In this document: piece after piece, positions 36,275 through 44,163 of the stretch
Position numbering within the stretch: position 1 is the first letter of the stretch
How the letters are laid out: every line of letters begins with the position of its first letter
Assembly (NCBI RefSeq): GCF_900090275.1
Contig: NZ_LT607755.1
Coordinates: forward strand, 2,232,001 to 2,296,000
DNA length: 64,000 nucleotides
Source: Micromonospora zamorensis
GTDB lineage: Bacteria; Actinomycetota; Actinomycetes; Mycobacteriales; Micromonosporaceae
Direction: 5' to 3'
Made by a program: the position numbers and the translations under genes
Notes under the pieces: generated by a model
Databases searched by the model: none
Told to the model about the DNA's origin: nothing
What the model saw: the letters and a program-made list of their open reading frames with translations, nothing else

Positions 36275-36544
36275 GTGGTCCGCTCCGGCGTAGTCGAAGT
36301 GGTATGGACAGCGCGATCTGTACTTGAGGAAAGTGTTGTCCGGACGCGCAACCGTCCAGCGACCGGCGAATCAGGGCGTACGTTCCGAGTTGTCCAATAT
36401 GGACCTCACTAACGTCCCTGGTGCCGGCGTGGGCCGGTCGTGCGAGTCCTTTTGTGCGGGGGGAAAGTCCGATCTGCCGTGTCACGCGGCGGGGTCAGCG
36501 CCAACGGTGGCGCGGAAATCGGGCTGCTCAGAGGGGGTTTCGCA
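36275..36544. promoter_or_regulatory. Divergent control region between MocR gene and pabB-like gene
   Basis: This 270-base region is less GC-rich than its surroundings. It contains a short direct repeat AAGTGGT (36273-36279 and 36297-36303, 24 bases apart), the palindrome GTCCGGAC (36338-36345) and the inverted repeat GTCCAATATGGAC (36392-36404). Both palindromes are preceded by GTTGTCC (36335 and 36389, 54 bases apart). A 6-bp stem-loop, GCGCCA/TGGCGC, lies at 36498-36513, 31 bases before the pabB-like start. These are candidate operators and leader structure; none is a recognised consensus, and no clear -10/-35 pair was found. Confidence 0.4.
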
Positions 36545-38107
36545 GTGTCCTCATTGTCAACCAAGACCGCCACGTGGCCCATTCGGTCGCATTCTGTGGC
36601 GATGCGGCCTACGCCACTGGCCAACTCAATTCCAATAGAGGTGACATCCGTCACACTGTCGGCAATCAATCCATTGTCGCTCTACACGGCACTCTCCGAA
36701 TGTCGTCCGCACGACGATCTGTATCTCTTCGAAAGCCTAGACGGCCCGGCTCAGGACCGCTATGCGGCGGCAGTCGGCTGGGACACTCTCGCCGAGTTGC
36801 GGTTCATCGCCGACCGGCTTGAGGTGATCTGCGACGGTCCGCTCGGCGACGCCCTGTCCGCCGTCCTCACGGCGGTCCTGGGCGAGCCGGCCCGGCACCA
36901 CGCGCCGGAGCGGGTCTGGTCGGTTTCCGGGCCACCCGAGGTCTGGGCGGCGGTCCGGGCCGTGCAACGGGCCTTCGCGGTGCGGACCACCGCCCCCGCC
37001 GACAGCTTCGCCTTCGGCTTCCTCACCACCCTGGCGTACGAGGCCGCGCGGGACATGGACGAGCTCTCCGTCGACCGGGTGGTCGACGACATCCCACGCT
37101 GCACCCTCGTGCTGTTCCGGCACACCGTCTGGTGGGACCTGCGCGCCGGCACCGTGCGGCAGCTCACCGCCAGCGGCCCGCACCTGCCACCCGACAGCGG
37201 CGCTCCCCGGCTGTCGGAACTGCTCGCCGGGCTTCCCGACGATCACGCGGCGGTGCCGGTCGCCCCACCGCCCACCCTGGTGCGGGACACCGTCGACGAG
37301 GAGACGTTCGCCGCCCGGGTCAAGCAGTGCCTGCGGCACATCGAGGTGGGGGACAGCTACCAGATCCAGATCGGCCACCGGATCGACGTGGAGACGGCTC
37401 TCACCCCGCTGGAGGTCTACCGGCGGCTGCGGCACCGCAACCCGTCGCCGTACATGTACCTGACGCCCTGGGCCGGCGGGACCATCATCGGGGCGAGCCC
37501 CGAGCTGTTCCTCCGCGTCGATGAGGGCCGGCTGTCCATGCGCCCGATCGCGGGCACCGCCGCCCGCAGCGCCGACCCGGAGACCGACCGCCGGCTGGTG
37601 GCCGAGCTGACGGCCAGCGAGAAGGAGCGGGCCGAGCACGTCATGCTGGTCGACCTCTGCCGCAACGACATCGGTCGGGTCTGCGTGCCGGGGACGCTCA
37701 GCGTGGACGCGATGTTCGACGTCGAGCCATTCGCGTACGTGCACCACCTGGTGTCCACCGTCTCCGGGCAGCTCGCGGACGACGCCGACGTCTGGGCGGC
37801 GATCTGCGCCGCCTTCCCGGCCGGCACCATGACCGGCGCGCCGAAGCTGCGCTCCATGGAGATCATCGACGGGTTGGAGGACGAACCCCGGGGCGTCTAC
37901 GCCGGCTCGATCGGCCTCGTCGACGTACGCGGGTACGCGGTGCTGGCGCTCTGCATCCGCACCGCCGTGCACGACGGTCGCCGCTACCGCACCCAGGCCT
38001 CCGCCGGGGTCGTGGCCGACTCCACGCCCGGGGCCGAGTGGCGGGAGACGCTGGCCAAGATGAGCGCCACGTTCTGGGCCCTGACCGGTACGGAGCTGCT
38101 GCCGTGA
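36545..38107 (+). CDS. Chorismate-utilising aminase, component I (PabB/TrpE-like, PIAGT motif)
   Basis: The 520-residue protein belongs to the anthranilate/aminodeoxychorismate synthase component I family, which adds ammonia to chorismate. It has the N-terminal domain (NPLSLYTALSE, LYLFESLDG) and the chorismate-binding domain, including GASPELFLRV, PIAGT (residues 334-338), DLCRNDIGRV and GTMTGAPKLRSMEI. PIAGT is classically TrpE-like, but a PabB subclass with PIAGT is also known, so C2 versus C4 amination cannot be decided by motif. GTG at 36545 was chosen for its strong GAGGGGG site seven bases upstream; ATG at 36602 has none. The stop overlaps the amidotransferase start (GTGA). In context with an altered chorismate mutase and a prephenate-decarboxylase homologue, 4-amino-4-deoxychorismate formation is favoured. 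Confidence 0.85.
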   Translation: MSSLSTKTATWPIRSHSVAMRPTPLANSIPIEVTSVTLSAINPLSLYTALSECRPHDDLYLFESLDGPAQDRYAAAVGWDTLAELRFIADRLEVICDGPLGDALSAVLTAVLGEPARHHAPERVWSVSGPPEVWAAVRAVQRAFAVRTTAPADSFAFGFLTTLAYEAARDMDELSVDRVVDDIPRCTLVLFRHTVWWDLRAGTVRQLTASGPHLPPDSGAPRLSELLAGLPDDHAAVPVAPPPTLVRDTVDEETFAARVKQCLRHIEVGDSYQIQIGHRIDVETALTPLEVYRRLRHRNPSPYMYLTPWAGGTIIGASPELFLRVDEGRLSMRPIAGTAARSADPETDRRLVAELTASEKERAEHVMLVDLCRNDIGRVCVPGTLSVDAMFDVEPFAYVHHLVSTVSGQLADDADVWAAICAAFPAGTMTGAPKLRSMEIIDGLEDEPRGVYAGSIGLVDVRGYAVLALCIRTAVHDGRRYRTQASAGVVADSTPGAEWRETLAKMSATFWALTGTELLP

Positions 38108-38715
38108 AGGTCCTGCTCGTCGACGCGTACGACAGTTTCACCCACATCATCGACCAGTACCTGCGGACCCTCGGCGCGCGGACCGTGGTGGTCCGTTCCC
38201 GGTCGCGGTCCACCGAGCAGCTCGCCGCCCTGCGGCCGGACGCGGTGGTGCTCGGCCCCGGGCCGGGGCACCCCGCCGAGTCCGGGCACGTGGAGCTGGT
38301 GCACGCCTTCGCCGGCCAGGTGCCGCTGCTCGGCGTCTGCCTCGGGCATCAGGCGATCGGCCTCGCGTACGGGGGAACGGTCACCGTCGCCCGGCACCTG
38401 ATGCACGGCAAGACGAGCGTGGTCGCCCACGACGGCCGAGGTGTCTTCGCCGGCGCGCCCGCCCCGCTCACCGTCACCCGCTACCACTCGCTGATCGTCG
38501 CGGACCCGGCCCCGCCGGCCCTGGAGATCACCGCGCGCTCGTCCGACGACGGCTACGTGATGGGGGTACGACACCTGACCCTGCCGGTGGAGGGGGTGCA
38601 GTTCCACCCGGAGAGCGTGCTCACCGAGGACGGGCTGCGCCTGTTCGACAACTTCCTGGGCCGCGCGTCGGCGGCACTGCCGGCAGCCGGCACCGGGGCG
38701 GTGGGGTCGCCATGA
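38104..38715 (+). CDS. Glutamine amidotransferase, component II (PabA/TrpG-like)
   Basis: The 203-residue class I glutamine amidotransferase should supply ammonia from glutamine to the preceding synthase component. The DAYDSFTHI start, oxyanion region LGPGPGHP, nucleophile GVCLGHQAIG and C-terminal GVQFHPES (His/Glu of the triad) are all present. GTG at 38104 overlaps the upstream stop by four bases, and ATG of the next gene overlaps this stop by four, indicating translational coupling. PabA and TrpG cannot be told apart by motif, and in many bacteria one protein serves both partners. Confidence 0.92.
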   Translation: MKVLLVDAYDSFTHIIDQYLRTLGARTVVVRSRSRSTEQLAALRPDAVVLGPGPGHPAESGHVELVHAFAGQVPLLGVCLGHQAIGLAYGGTVTVARHLMHGKTSVVAHDGRGVFAGAPAPLTVTRYHSLIVADPAPPALEITARSSDDGYVMGVRHLTLPVEGVQFHPESVLTEDGLRLFDNFLGRASAALPAAGTGAVGSP

Positions 38716-39422
38716 CCGACCAGTCAGCCCCGCTCGCCGTGGTCACCGGCGCGGCGGGTGGCATCGGCCGGGCCGTGACCGTCGCGCTGACCGGGTCCGG
38801 ACACCGGGTGCTCGGCGTCGACGTCGACCCGGCCGGTGACCCGGCGGCGTACGCCTCGCTGGTCGCCGACGTGGCAGTGCCGGAGCAGGTGGAGCAGCTC
38901 TTCGCACGGATCCACGAGCGGTACGGCCAGCCCACGGTGCTGGTGAACAACGCCGGCGTCTACCACGCCCGGGACTTCCTCGACTACGACCCGAAGACGT
39001 ACGCGCAGGTGCTCGACGTCAACCTGGGCGCCGCGTTCTTCTGCACCCAGGCGTTCGCCCGTGGCCTGGTCGACGCCGGCCGGCCCGGCACTGTGGTCAA
39101 CGTGGCCTCGATCAGCGGGCAGTCCGGCAGCCCGGACGCGGCGTACGGGGCGTCGAAGGGTGCGTGCATCGCGTTGACCCGCAGCCTCGGCCGGGCGCTC
39201 GCCGAGCACCGCATCCGGGTCAACGCGGTCGCTCCCGGCCTGGTCGACACCCCGATGGCCGCCCGGATCCCGGTCGAGCGCCGGGACGACTACCGGGCCA
39301 GGATTCCGGTCGGCCGCTTCGGCTCGCCGGCTGAGATCGCCGCGGCCGTCGCCTGGCTGGCCGGCCCGGAGAGCAGCTACGTCACCGCCTCGGTTCTGGA
39401 CGTCAACGGTGGCCTGCACTGA
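38712..39422 (+). CDS. Short-chain dehydrogenase/reductase
   Basis: The 236-residue classical SDR has the NAD(P) motif TGAAGGIG (residues 13-20), NNAG, a catalytic Ser in NVASISG and YGASK (Tyr/Lys), then PGLVDTPM. ATG at 38712 overlaps the amidotransferase stop (ATGA). SDRs occur as BacC/BacG in bacilysin formation and as dihydro-hydroxybenzoate or dihydro-hydroxyanthranilate dehydrogenases in chorismate-derived pathways, so oxidation or reduction of a ring alcohol of the cluster intermediate is plausible. The exact substrate cannot be read from sequence. Confidence 0.9.
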   Translation: MTDQSAPLAVVTGAAGGIGRAVTVALTGSGHRVLGVDVDPAGDPAAYASLVADVAVPEQVEQLFARIHERYGQPTVLVNNAGVYHARDFLDYDPKTYAQVLDVNLGAAFFCTQAFARGLVDAGRPGTVVNVASISGQSGSPDAAYGASKGACIALTRSLGRALAEHRIRVNAVAPGLVDTPMAARIPVERRDDYRARIPVGRFGSPAEIAAAVAWLAGPESSYVTASVLDVNGGLH

Positions 39423-39483
39423 CCTGCGCCACGGCCGGCGGCGACAGCACCGCAGCCGGCTCACCCCTGGAGAGGATCCGACC

Positions 39484-40905
39484 ATGTGGCTTCCGACCAC
39501 CGGCCCGGCGGCGGACTTCGCCGCCGACTACCTGGCCCTGCACCAGGCCTTCTACGACCGCACCCTCGACGCCGCCGACCTGGAGGCCTGGCGGGCACGA
39601 CAGCTGCGCACGGTGCTCGACCAGGTGTCCACCGGCTCGCCGTTCTACGCCCGTCACCTGGCCGACGTCGACCTCGCCACGATCACCCCGGCGACCCTCG
39701 ACCGGCTGCCCTTCACCACGAAGACGCACCTGCGCCAGGAGATGCTCGACGTGCTCAGCCGGCCGCTGTCCGAGGGCGTCTTCTTCTACGAGACGACCGG
39801 CACGACCGGCCGGGCGACCCCGTGTCCCCGCGACGGCCGGGAGGTGGTGGCCAGTAACGCGCACGTCACCGAGTCCTGGGCGTCGATCTTCCGGCACCAC
39901 TTCGGCGACCGCGCGCCCCGGATCGGGTTGATGGGGCCGACCGAGGTGCACTCCTTCGGCGACACCCTCGGTGACGTCGCGCGCAACGTCGGCTCGCTGA
40001 ACGCGAAGATCTGGCCGTACTCGCCGGTGATCGGGTTCGCCAAGGCGTTGCAGCTCATGAAGGATCTTGAGCTGGAGGTCATCTGCTGCACGCCGGGCGT
40101 GGCCATGATGCTCGCCAAGGCGGCCGAACACTACGGCTACCGGCTGCGCGAGGACTTCGCCGTCAAGCTGCTCTTCGTCACCGGCGAGATGTGCACCCCG
40201 GCGCTGGCCCGCAACCTGGAGTCCGTCTGGGGCGCGGACGTCTACAACATCCTGTACGGCTCGCAGGAGGCGTTCGTCATCGCCACCGCCTGCCGCAACA
40301 AGCGGATGCACCTCTCCCAGACCAACTACCTCATCGAGGTGGTGGACCCGGAGACCGGCGTGTCGCACGGCTCGCGCGGCACCGGGGAACTCACCGTCAC
40401 CATGCTGATCGACGGGGTGAAGCCGCTGGTCCGTTACCGCACGGGCGACGCGGTGATCATCGAGTCGTCGGACTGCGACTGCGAGATGGCCGGCGACCTG
40501 GTGCAGATCGTGGGCCGCACCCTGGACCGGATCGAGCTGGGCGGTCGACGTTTCACCGCCGGGCAGATCGAGATGGCCGTCCTGACCGGGGTCGTCGGCT
40601 CGGGCGGATACCAGGTGGTGATCGACCACGACCCGAGCGGCGGCGACCGGCTGACGGTCCGCCTGGAACTGCTCAAGGACCTCGTCGACGACCCCGGCGG
40701 GATCGCCGACGGCGTCCGGCAGCGGGCCGCCGCCGCGCTCGGCGTACCGGTCGAGGTGGAGCTGACCGACGGGCTCGACCCGATCACGAGCACCGGCGCC
40801 TTCGTGAGTTGGAAGGCCGCCCGGATCGTCGACCGGCGTGTCGAGGTCGACCACGAGACCCGGGTGGCGCAGCGAATGGCGGGCAACCGTGGCTACACCA
40901 CCTGA
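39484..40905 (+). CDS. PaaK-like adenylate-forming ligase
   Basis: The 473-residue protein resembles phenylacetate-CoA ligase-type adenylating enzymes (ANL superfamily). The ATP-binding loop YETTGTTGRATP is near residue 102, with LYGSQEA and VRYRTGDAV motifs and a C-terminal domain from about residue 345. A carboxylate, probably aryl or amino acid, would be activated as an adenylate and then passed to CoA or an amine. No carrier protein is encoded nearby. ATG at 39484 follows GGAGAGGA; the 61-base gap from the SDR gene is the longest before the hairpin at 48.7 kb. The 3' end overlaps the decarboxylase-like gene by 17 bases. Substrate is unknown. Confidence 0.8.
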   Translation: MWLPTTGPAADFAADYLALHQAFYDRTLDAADLEAWRARQLRTVLDQVSTGSPFYARHLADVDLATITPATLDRLPFTTKTHLRQEMLDVLSRPLSEGVFFYETTGTTGRATPCPRDGREVVASNAHVTESWASIFRHHFGDRAPRIGLMGPTEVHSFGDTLGDVARNVGSLNAKIWPYSPVIGFAKALQLMKDLELEVICCTPGVAMMLAKAAEHYGYRLREDFAVKLLFVTGEMCTPALARNLESVWGADVYNILYGSQEAFVIATACRNKRMHLSQTNYLIEVVDPETGVSHGSRGTGELTVTMLIDGVKPLVRYRTGDAVIIESSDCDCEMAGDLVQIVGRTLDRIELGGRRFTAGQIEMAVLTGVVGSGGYQVVIDHDPSGGDRLTVRLELLKDLVDDPGGIADGVRQRAAAALGVPVEVELTDGLDPITSTGAFVSWKAARIVDRRVEVDHETRVAQRMAGNRGYTT

Positions 40906-41533
40906 GACGGCCGCGGACGAGTGGGTGCCGGCGCTGCCCGGCCCGCTCGCCGAGGCGTACGGGCGGCGCTGGCGCGCCGTGGTGGACCGGTGGGCGAGCC
41001 GGCCCGGCACGACGCTGGCCACCCTGGGCCCGCCCGGGACGTCCAGCCACCTGACGGCGGCCTTCCTCGCCGAGCGGCACGGGCTGCGCGTCGAGCTGTC
41101 CGACACCTTCGACGCGGTGCTCGCGGCGCTTGTGGACCGCCGGGTCGACCAGGCCCTCGTGCCGAGCGCGTACCAGGGGCTCACCCGCTTCCACTGGCAC
41201 CGCGACCTGCGGCTGGACGCGTACTTCGCGCAGGCCACCCCGGAGTACGGCATCGCGGCCGACCCGGACCGCGAGCCGCCCGCCGGTGAGCTCGCGGTGG
41301 CCGCCCTCTGGGAGGTCCGGCGGCTCTTCACCGACCTCGCGCCACCCGCCCTGCGGGACCGCCCGATGCGGTGGGTCGACGCCGACTCCACCCAGCACGC
41401 CGCGGAGATCCTCGCCGCGGGAGGCGCCGACCTGGCGGTGACCAACGCGCCCGGGGTCCACCGCCACGCGTTGCGGTGGGTGGCCCGCCGTCCGGGCGCC
41501 GAGATCGTGTGGACCCTGTTCGGCCACTGCTAG
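40889..41533 (+). CDS. BacA-type prephenate decarboxylase homologue
   Basis: The 214-residue product matches the length (about 204) and layout of BacA, the bacilysin prephenate decarboxylase that protonates and decarboxylates prephenate without aromatising the ring. Shared stretches recalled from BacA are TLGPPGTSS (residues 45-53), a DTFD turn, LVPSAYQGLTRFHW, the ADSTQHAAE region, DLAVTNA and the end IVWTLFGHC. Ordinary prephenate dehydratases have a catalytic TRF motif where this protein and BacA have TLF/SLF, and they carry a C-terminal ACT domain, which is missing here. GTG at 40889 is the start that leaves this core intact. In this cluster the substrate could be prephenate or 4-amino-4-deoxyprephenate. 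Confidence 0.82.
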   Translation: MATPPETAADEWVPALPGPLAEAYGRRWRAVVDRWASRPGTTLATLGPPGTSSHLTAAFLAERHGLRVELSDTFDAVLAALVDRRVDQALVPSAYQGLTRFHWHRDLRLDAYFAQATPEYGIAADPDREPPAGELAVAALWEVRRLFTDLAPPALRDRPMRWVDADSTQHAAEILAAGGADLAVTNAPGVHRHALRWVARRPGAEIVWTLFGHC

Positions 41534-41584
41534 AGCCACCGTCGGCTCTCCTGCCCCGACACCGAGAGAACCGGAGTGATCGTC

Positions 41585-42874
41585 GTGTCCCGACGTACGT
41601 TGCTGCACCGCGCCACGGTCCAGGAAGGACTGGGGGTGGCGTCCCGCCCGCACCACAGCGTGCTGCTCGACGGCGAGCGGATCGTCGCGGTGCTGCCCGA
41701 GGCGCAGGCCCCGCTGCATGACCCGGACGTGGACGTCCTCGACCTCGACGGCCGGACGGTCATGCCGGGCATGACGCTGGGCCACACCCACATCGCGTAC
41801 CTGAACGTGCTCGACGGTCGGGAGATGCTCTTCAAGTACACGATCCCGGAGGTCACCCTCGGCGCCGCCGCCAACGCCGCCGACATGCTCCGGCTGGGCT
41901 ACACCGCCTTCGTCGGTGCCGGCTCGGTGGCCGGCATCGACATGGCCCTGCGCCGGGCGATCGACGCCGGCCGGCTGCCCGGCCCACGGATCACCCCGTG
42001 CAGCCGGGACCTGATGGTGTCCGGCCCGCCCGAGCGCCGCAACCCGGGGGTCAAGCAACGCATCCCGAGCGACCTGATGCGGCTGGCCGACACCCCGGAA
42101 GAGCTGATCGAGTACGTCGACACCGAGGTCGCCCAGGGCGCGGAGATCATCAAGGTCTTCTCCACCGGGGACGACACCTTCCCCAACGGTCGATCGCACG
42201 AGCTGCTCTTCACCGCCGAGGAGCTGGTGATCGCGGCCCGGGCGGCGCACCGGCGGGGAGTCCGGATCCGGGCGCACTCGCGGGGGCTGGCCGGCATCCG
42301 CAACGCCATCGCCGCCGGGGTCGACGTGATCGACCACGCCACGTACGCCGACGACGCGGCCCTGGAGGCGATCGCCGAGCGGGGCATCTTCGTGGTGCCG
42401 AGCCTGCATCAGCCGCACCGGCTGCTCACCACCGGCACCCGGTACGGCAAGACCCCGGAATACCTGGAGACCCTCGAATTCCAGGCCGAGGTGGAGAACA
42501 CCCTGCGCATCCTGCCGCTGATGGTGCAGATGGGCATCCCGATCGTGGCCGGCGACGACTTCGGCTTCGCGTGGACCCCGCACGGCCGCTACGCCGAGGA
42601 GCTGGAGACGTACGTGACCATGGCCGGCATTCCCGCCCCGGTGGTGCTGACCTGGGCCACCGCCAACGGCGCACGGCTCGCGGGTCGCGGCGACGACGCG
42701 GGCACGGTGCAGCCGGGGCGGCTGGCCGACCTGGTGGTCACCGACGGGGACCCGGCCGAGGACATCACGGTGCTGGGCCGGCCGGAGGCGATCGAGCTGG
42801 TGCTGCTGGGCGGCCGGGTGGTCGCCGGGGACGCCATCCGTTACCGCGCCGGGCAGCCGGCGGGAGTGGCGTGA
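41585..42874 (+). CDS. Amidohydrolase (imidazolonepropionase/prolidase-like)
   Basis: This 429-residue metal-dependent hydrolase has the amidohydrolase ligands GHTHI, IIKVFSTGDD (candidate carbamylated Lys), RAHSRG, DVIDHATYADD and the catalytic Asp in AGDDFGFAW, ending in a PGRLADLVV composite sheet. Members of this branch cleave dipeptides, imidazolones or similar cyclic amides. GTG at 41585 is preferred to GTG at 41576 because GGAG at 41573-41576 is then correctly spaced. The stop shares one base with the following MFS start. Beside an ATP-grasp amide ligase and two exporters, it could trim, activate or detoxify a peptide product. That role is inferred. Confidence 0.82.
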   Translation: MSRRTLLHRATVQEGLGVASRPHHSVLLDGERIVAVLPEAQAPLHDPDVDVLDLDGRTVMPGMTLGHTHIAYLNVLDGREMLFKYTIPEVTLGAAANAADMLRLGYTAFVGAGSVAGIDMALRRAIDAGRLPGPRITPCSRDLMVSGPPERRNPGVKQRIPSDLMRLADTPEELIEYVDTEVAQGAEIIKVFSTGDDTFPNGRSHELLFTAEELVIAARAAHRRGVRIRAHSRGLAGIRNAIAAGVDVIDHATYADDAALEAIAERGIFVVPSLHQPHRLLTTGTRYGKTPEYLETLEFQAEVENTLRILPLMVQMGIPIVAGDDFGFAWTPHGRYAEELETYVTMAGIPAPVVLTWATANGARLAGRGDDAGTVQPGRLADLVVTDGDPAEDITVLGRPEAIELVLLGGRVVAGDAIRYRAGQPAGVA

Positions 42875-44163
42875 TGCGCCGGAGCGTGCCGGTCGTCCCG
42901 CTGCTCGCCGTGGGCGCCTTCGCCATCGGCACCGACACCTTCGTCGTCGCCGGTGTGCTCCCCGAGGTGGCCCGTACGCTGCGGGTCAGCGTCGCCTCCG
43001 CCGGCTGGGTGAGCACCGTCTTCGCCCTGGCGTACGCGGTCGCCGCTCCGGTGCTCGGCGCCCTGACCGGTCGGCTGGAGCGGCGTACCGTGCTGGTGGT
43101 CTCGCTGGTCGGGTTCACAGTGGGCAACGTCGCCTCCGCGCTGGCGCCCGACCTGCCGCTGCTGCTGCTGGCCCGGGTCCTCACTGCGGTCAGCGCCGCG
43201 CTCTACATCCCCGCCGCCACCGCGTCGGCGGCCGCGCTGGCCCCGCCCGAGCGGCGCGGCCGGGCCATGGCCGTCGTGCTCGGCGGCCTCTCCGCGGCCA
43301 CCGTGGCCGGGGTGCCGTTCGGCACCTGGCTCGCCGCCGACCTTCAGTGGCGCGCCACCTTCTGGCTGCTCGCCGCCATCGGTGCCGCCTGCGCGGTCGC
43401 GGTGACCGTCGGCCTGCCGGCGCTGACCCTGCCACCCGGCCCGTCGCTGGCCGCCCGGCTCGCCCCGGCACGCGACCGTCGGGTCGGGTTGGCGGTGCTC
43501 ACCACCGCGCTCTTCATGACCGGCGGCTACCTCGCGCTGACGTACGTCGGGGCGCTGCTCGCGCCGGCCACCGACGGCGACGGAACCCTGCTCGCGGTGC
43601 TGCTGCTGGTCTTCGGTGTGCCGGCGGTCGCCGGCACCGTGCTCGGCGGACGGGCCACCGACCGGTGGGGTGGCGTGCCGGTGCTGCTCGTCTCGATCAC
43701 CGGGCTCGCCCTGGTCCTGGTCACGCTGCCACTGACCCGGCAGGCGCTGCTGCCGGCCGCGCTGGCCATGGCGGCGTGGGGCATCACGGCGATGGCCACC
43801 CAACCGGCCCAGCAACACCGGCTCTTCACTGTCGCGCCCAGCTCCGGGCCGCTGCTGCTCTCCCTCAACTCGTCGGCCACGTTCGTGGGCATCGCCCTCG
43901 GCGGCTTCCTCGGCAACCGGCTGCTGCGACACGGCGGCACGGACGCCCTCGACCTGCTCGGGCCGGTCGGCGCGGCACTCTGCGTGCTGGCGCTGGGCAC
44001 CACGCTGCTCGGTGCCCGGGCCCGTGCCGGCCGTCGCGACGAGCAGCCTCCGACCGCCGGATTGGCCTCACCGGATCACCCCGGATTGGCCACACCCGGT
44101 GGTCGTCGCGCTGCGTACGGTCGGACCGACAATCGGACCCGAACCACGCGAGGATCACGATGA
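42874..44163 (+). CDS. MFS transporter 1 (DHA1/AraJ-CmlR-like)
   Basis: The 429-residue, twelve-helix major facilitator has a DHA1-type opening (FAIGTDTFVVAGVLPEVA, residues about 15-32), a GRLERR loop between helices 2 and 3, and ARVLTAVSAALYIP in helix 4. The family exports drugs, sugars or amino acids by proton antiport. It overlaps the amidohydrolase by one base and the B3/B4 gene by four, inside the biosynthetic operon, so export of the product or an intermediate is likely. Its predicted cytoplasmic C-terminal tail from about residue 383 is long and Arg-rich. Confidence 0.88.
   Translation: MRRSVPVVPLLAVGAFAIGTDTFVVAGVLPEVARTLRVSVASAGWVSTVFALAYAVAAPVLGALTGRLERRTVLVVSLVGFTVGNVASALAPDLPLLLLARVLTAVSAALYIPAATASAAALAPPERRGRAMAVVLGGLSAATVAGVPFGTWLAADLQWRATFWLLAAIGAACAVAVTVGLPALTLPPGPSLAARLAPARDRRVGLAVLTTALFMTGGYLALTYVGALLAPATDGDGTLLAVLLLVFGVPAVAGTVLGGRATDRWGGVPVLLVSITGLALVLVTLPLTRQALLPAALAMAAWGITAMATQPAQQHRLFTVAPSSGPLLLSLNSSATFVGIALGGFLGNRLLRHGGTDALDLLGPVGAALCVLALGTTLLGARARAGRRDEQPPTAGLASPDHPGLATPGGRRAAYGRTDNRTRTTRGSR

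Noticed and set aside
36440..36602. Earlier (36440) or later (36602) starts for the pabB-like gene
   Set aside because: The strong GAGGGGG site is correctly spaced only for GTG at 36545; the longer N-terminus looks non-conserved and the later ATG lacks a site.
36399..36638. Small frame in the leader as an attenuator peptide
   Set aside because: It lacks a run of Trp or other regulatory codons and overlaps the pabB-like start without a matching terminator structure.
40889..41533. Ordinary prephenate dehydratase (PheA)
   Set aside because: The TRF catalytic motif is replaced by TLF, there is no ACT domain, and length and motifs follow BacA.
41532..41549. AGAGCC/GGCTCT hairpin after the BacA-like gene as a terminator
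   Set aside because: Only 6 bp with no U tract, inside an otherwise tightly coupled operon; too weak to call.
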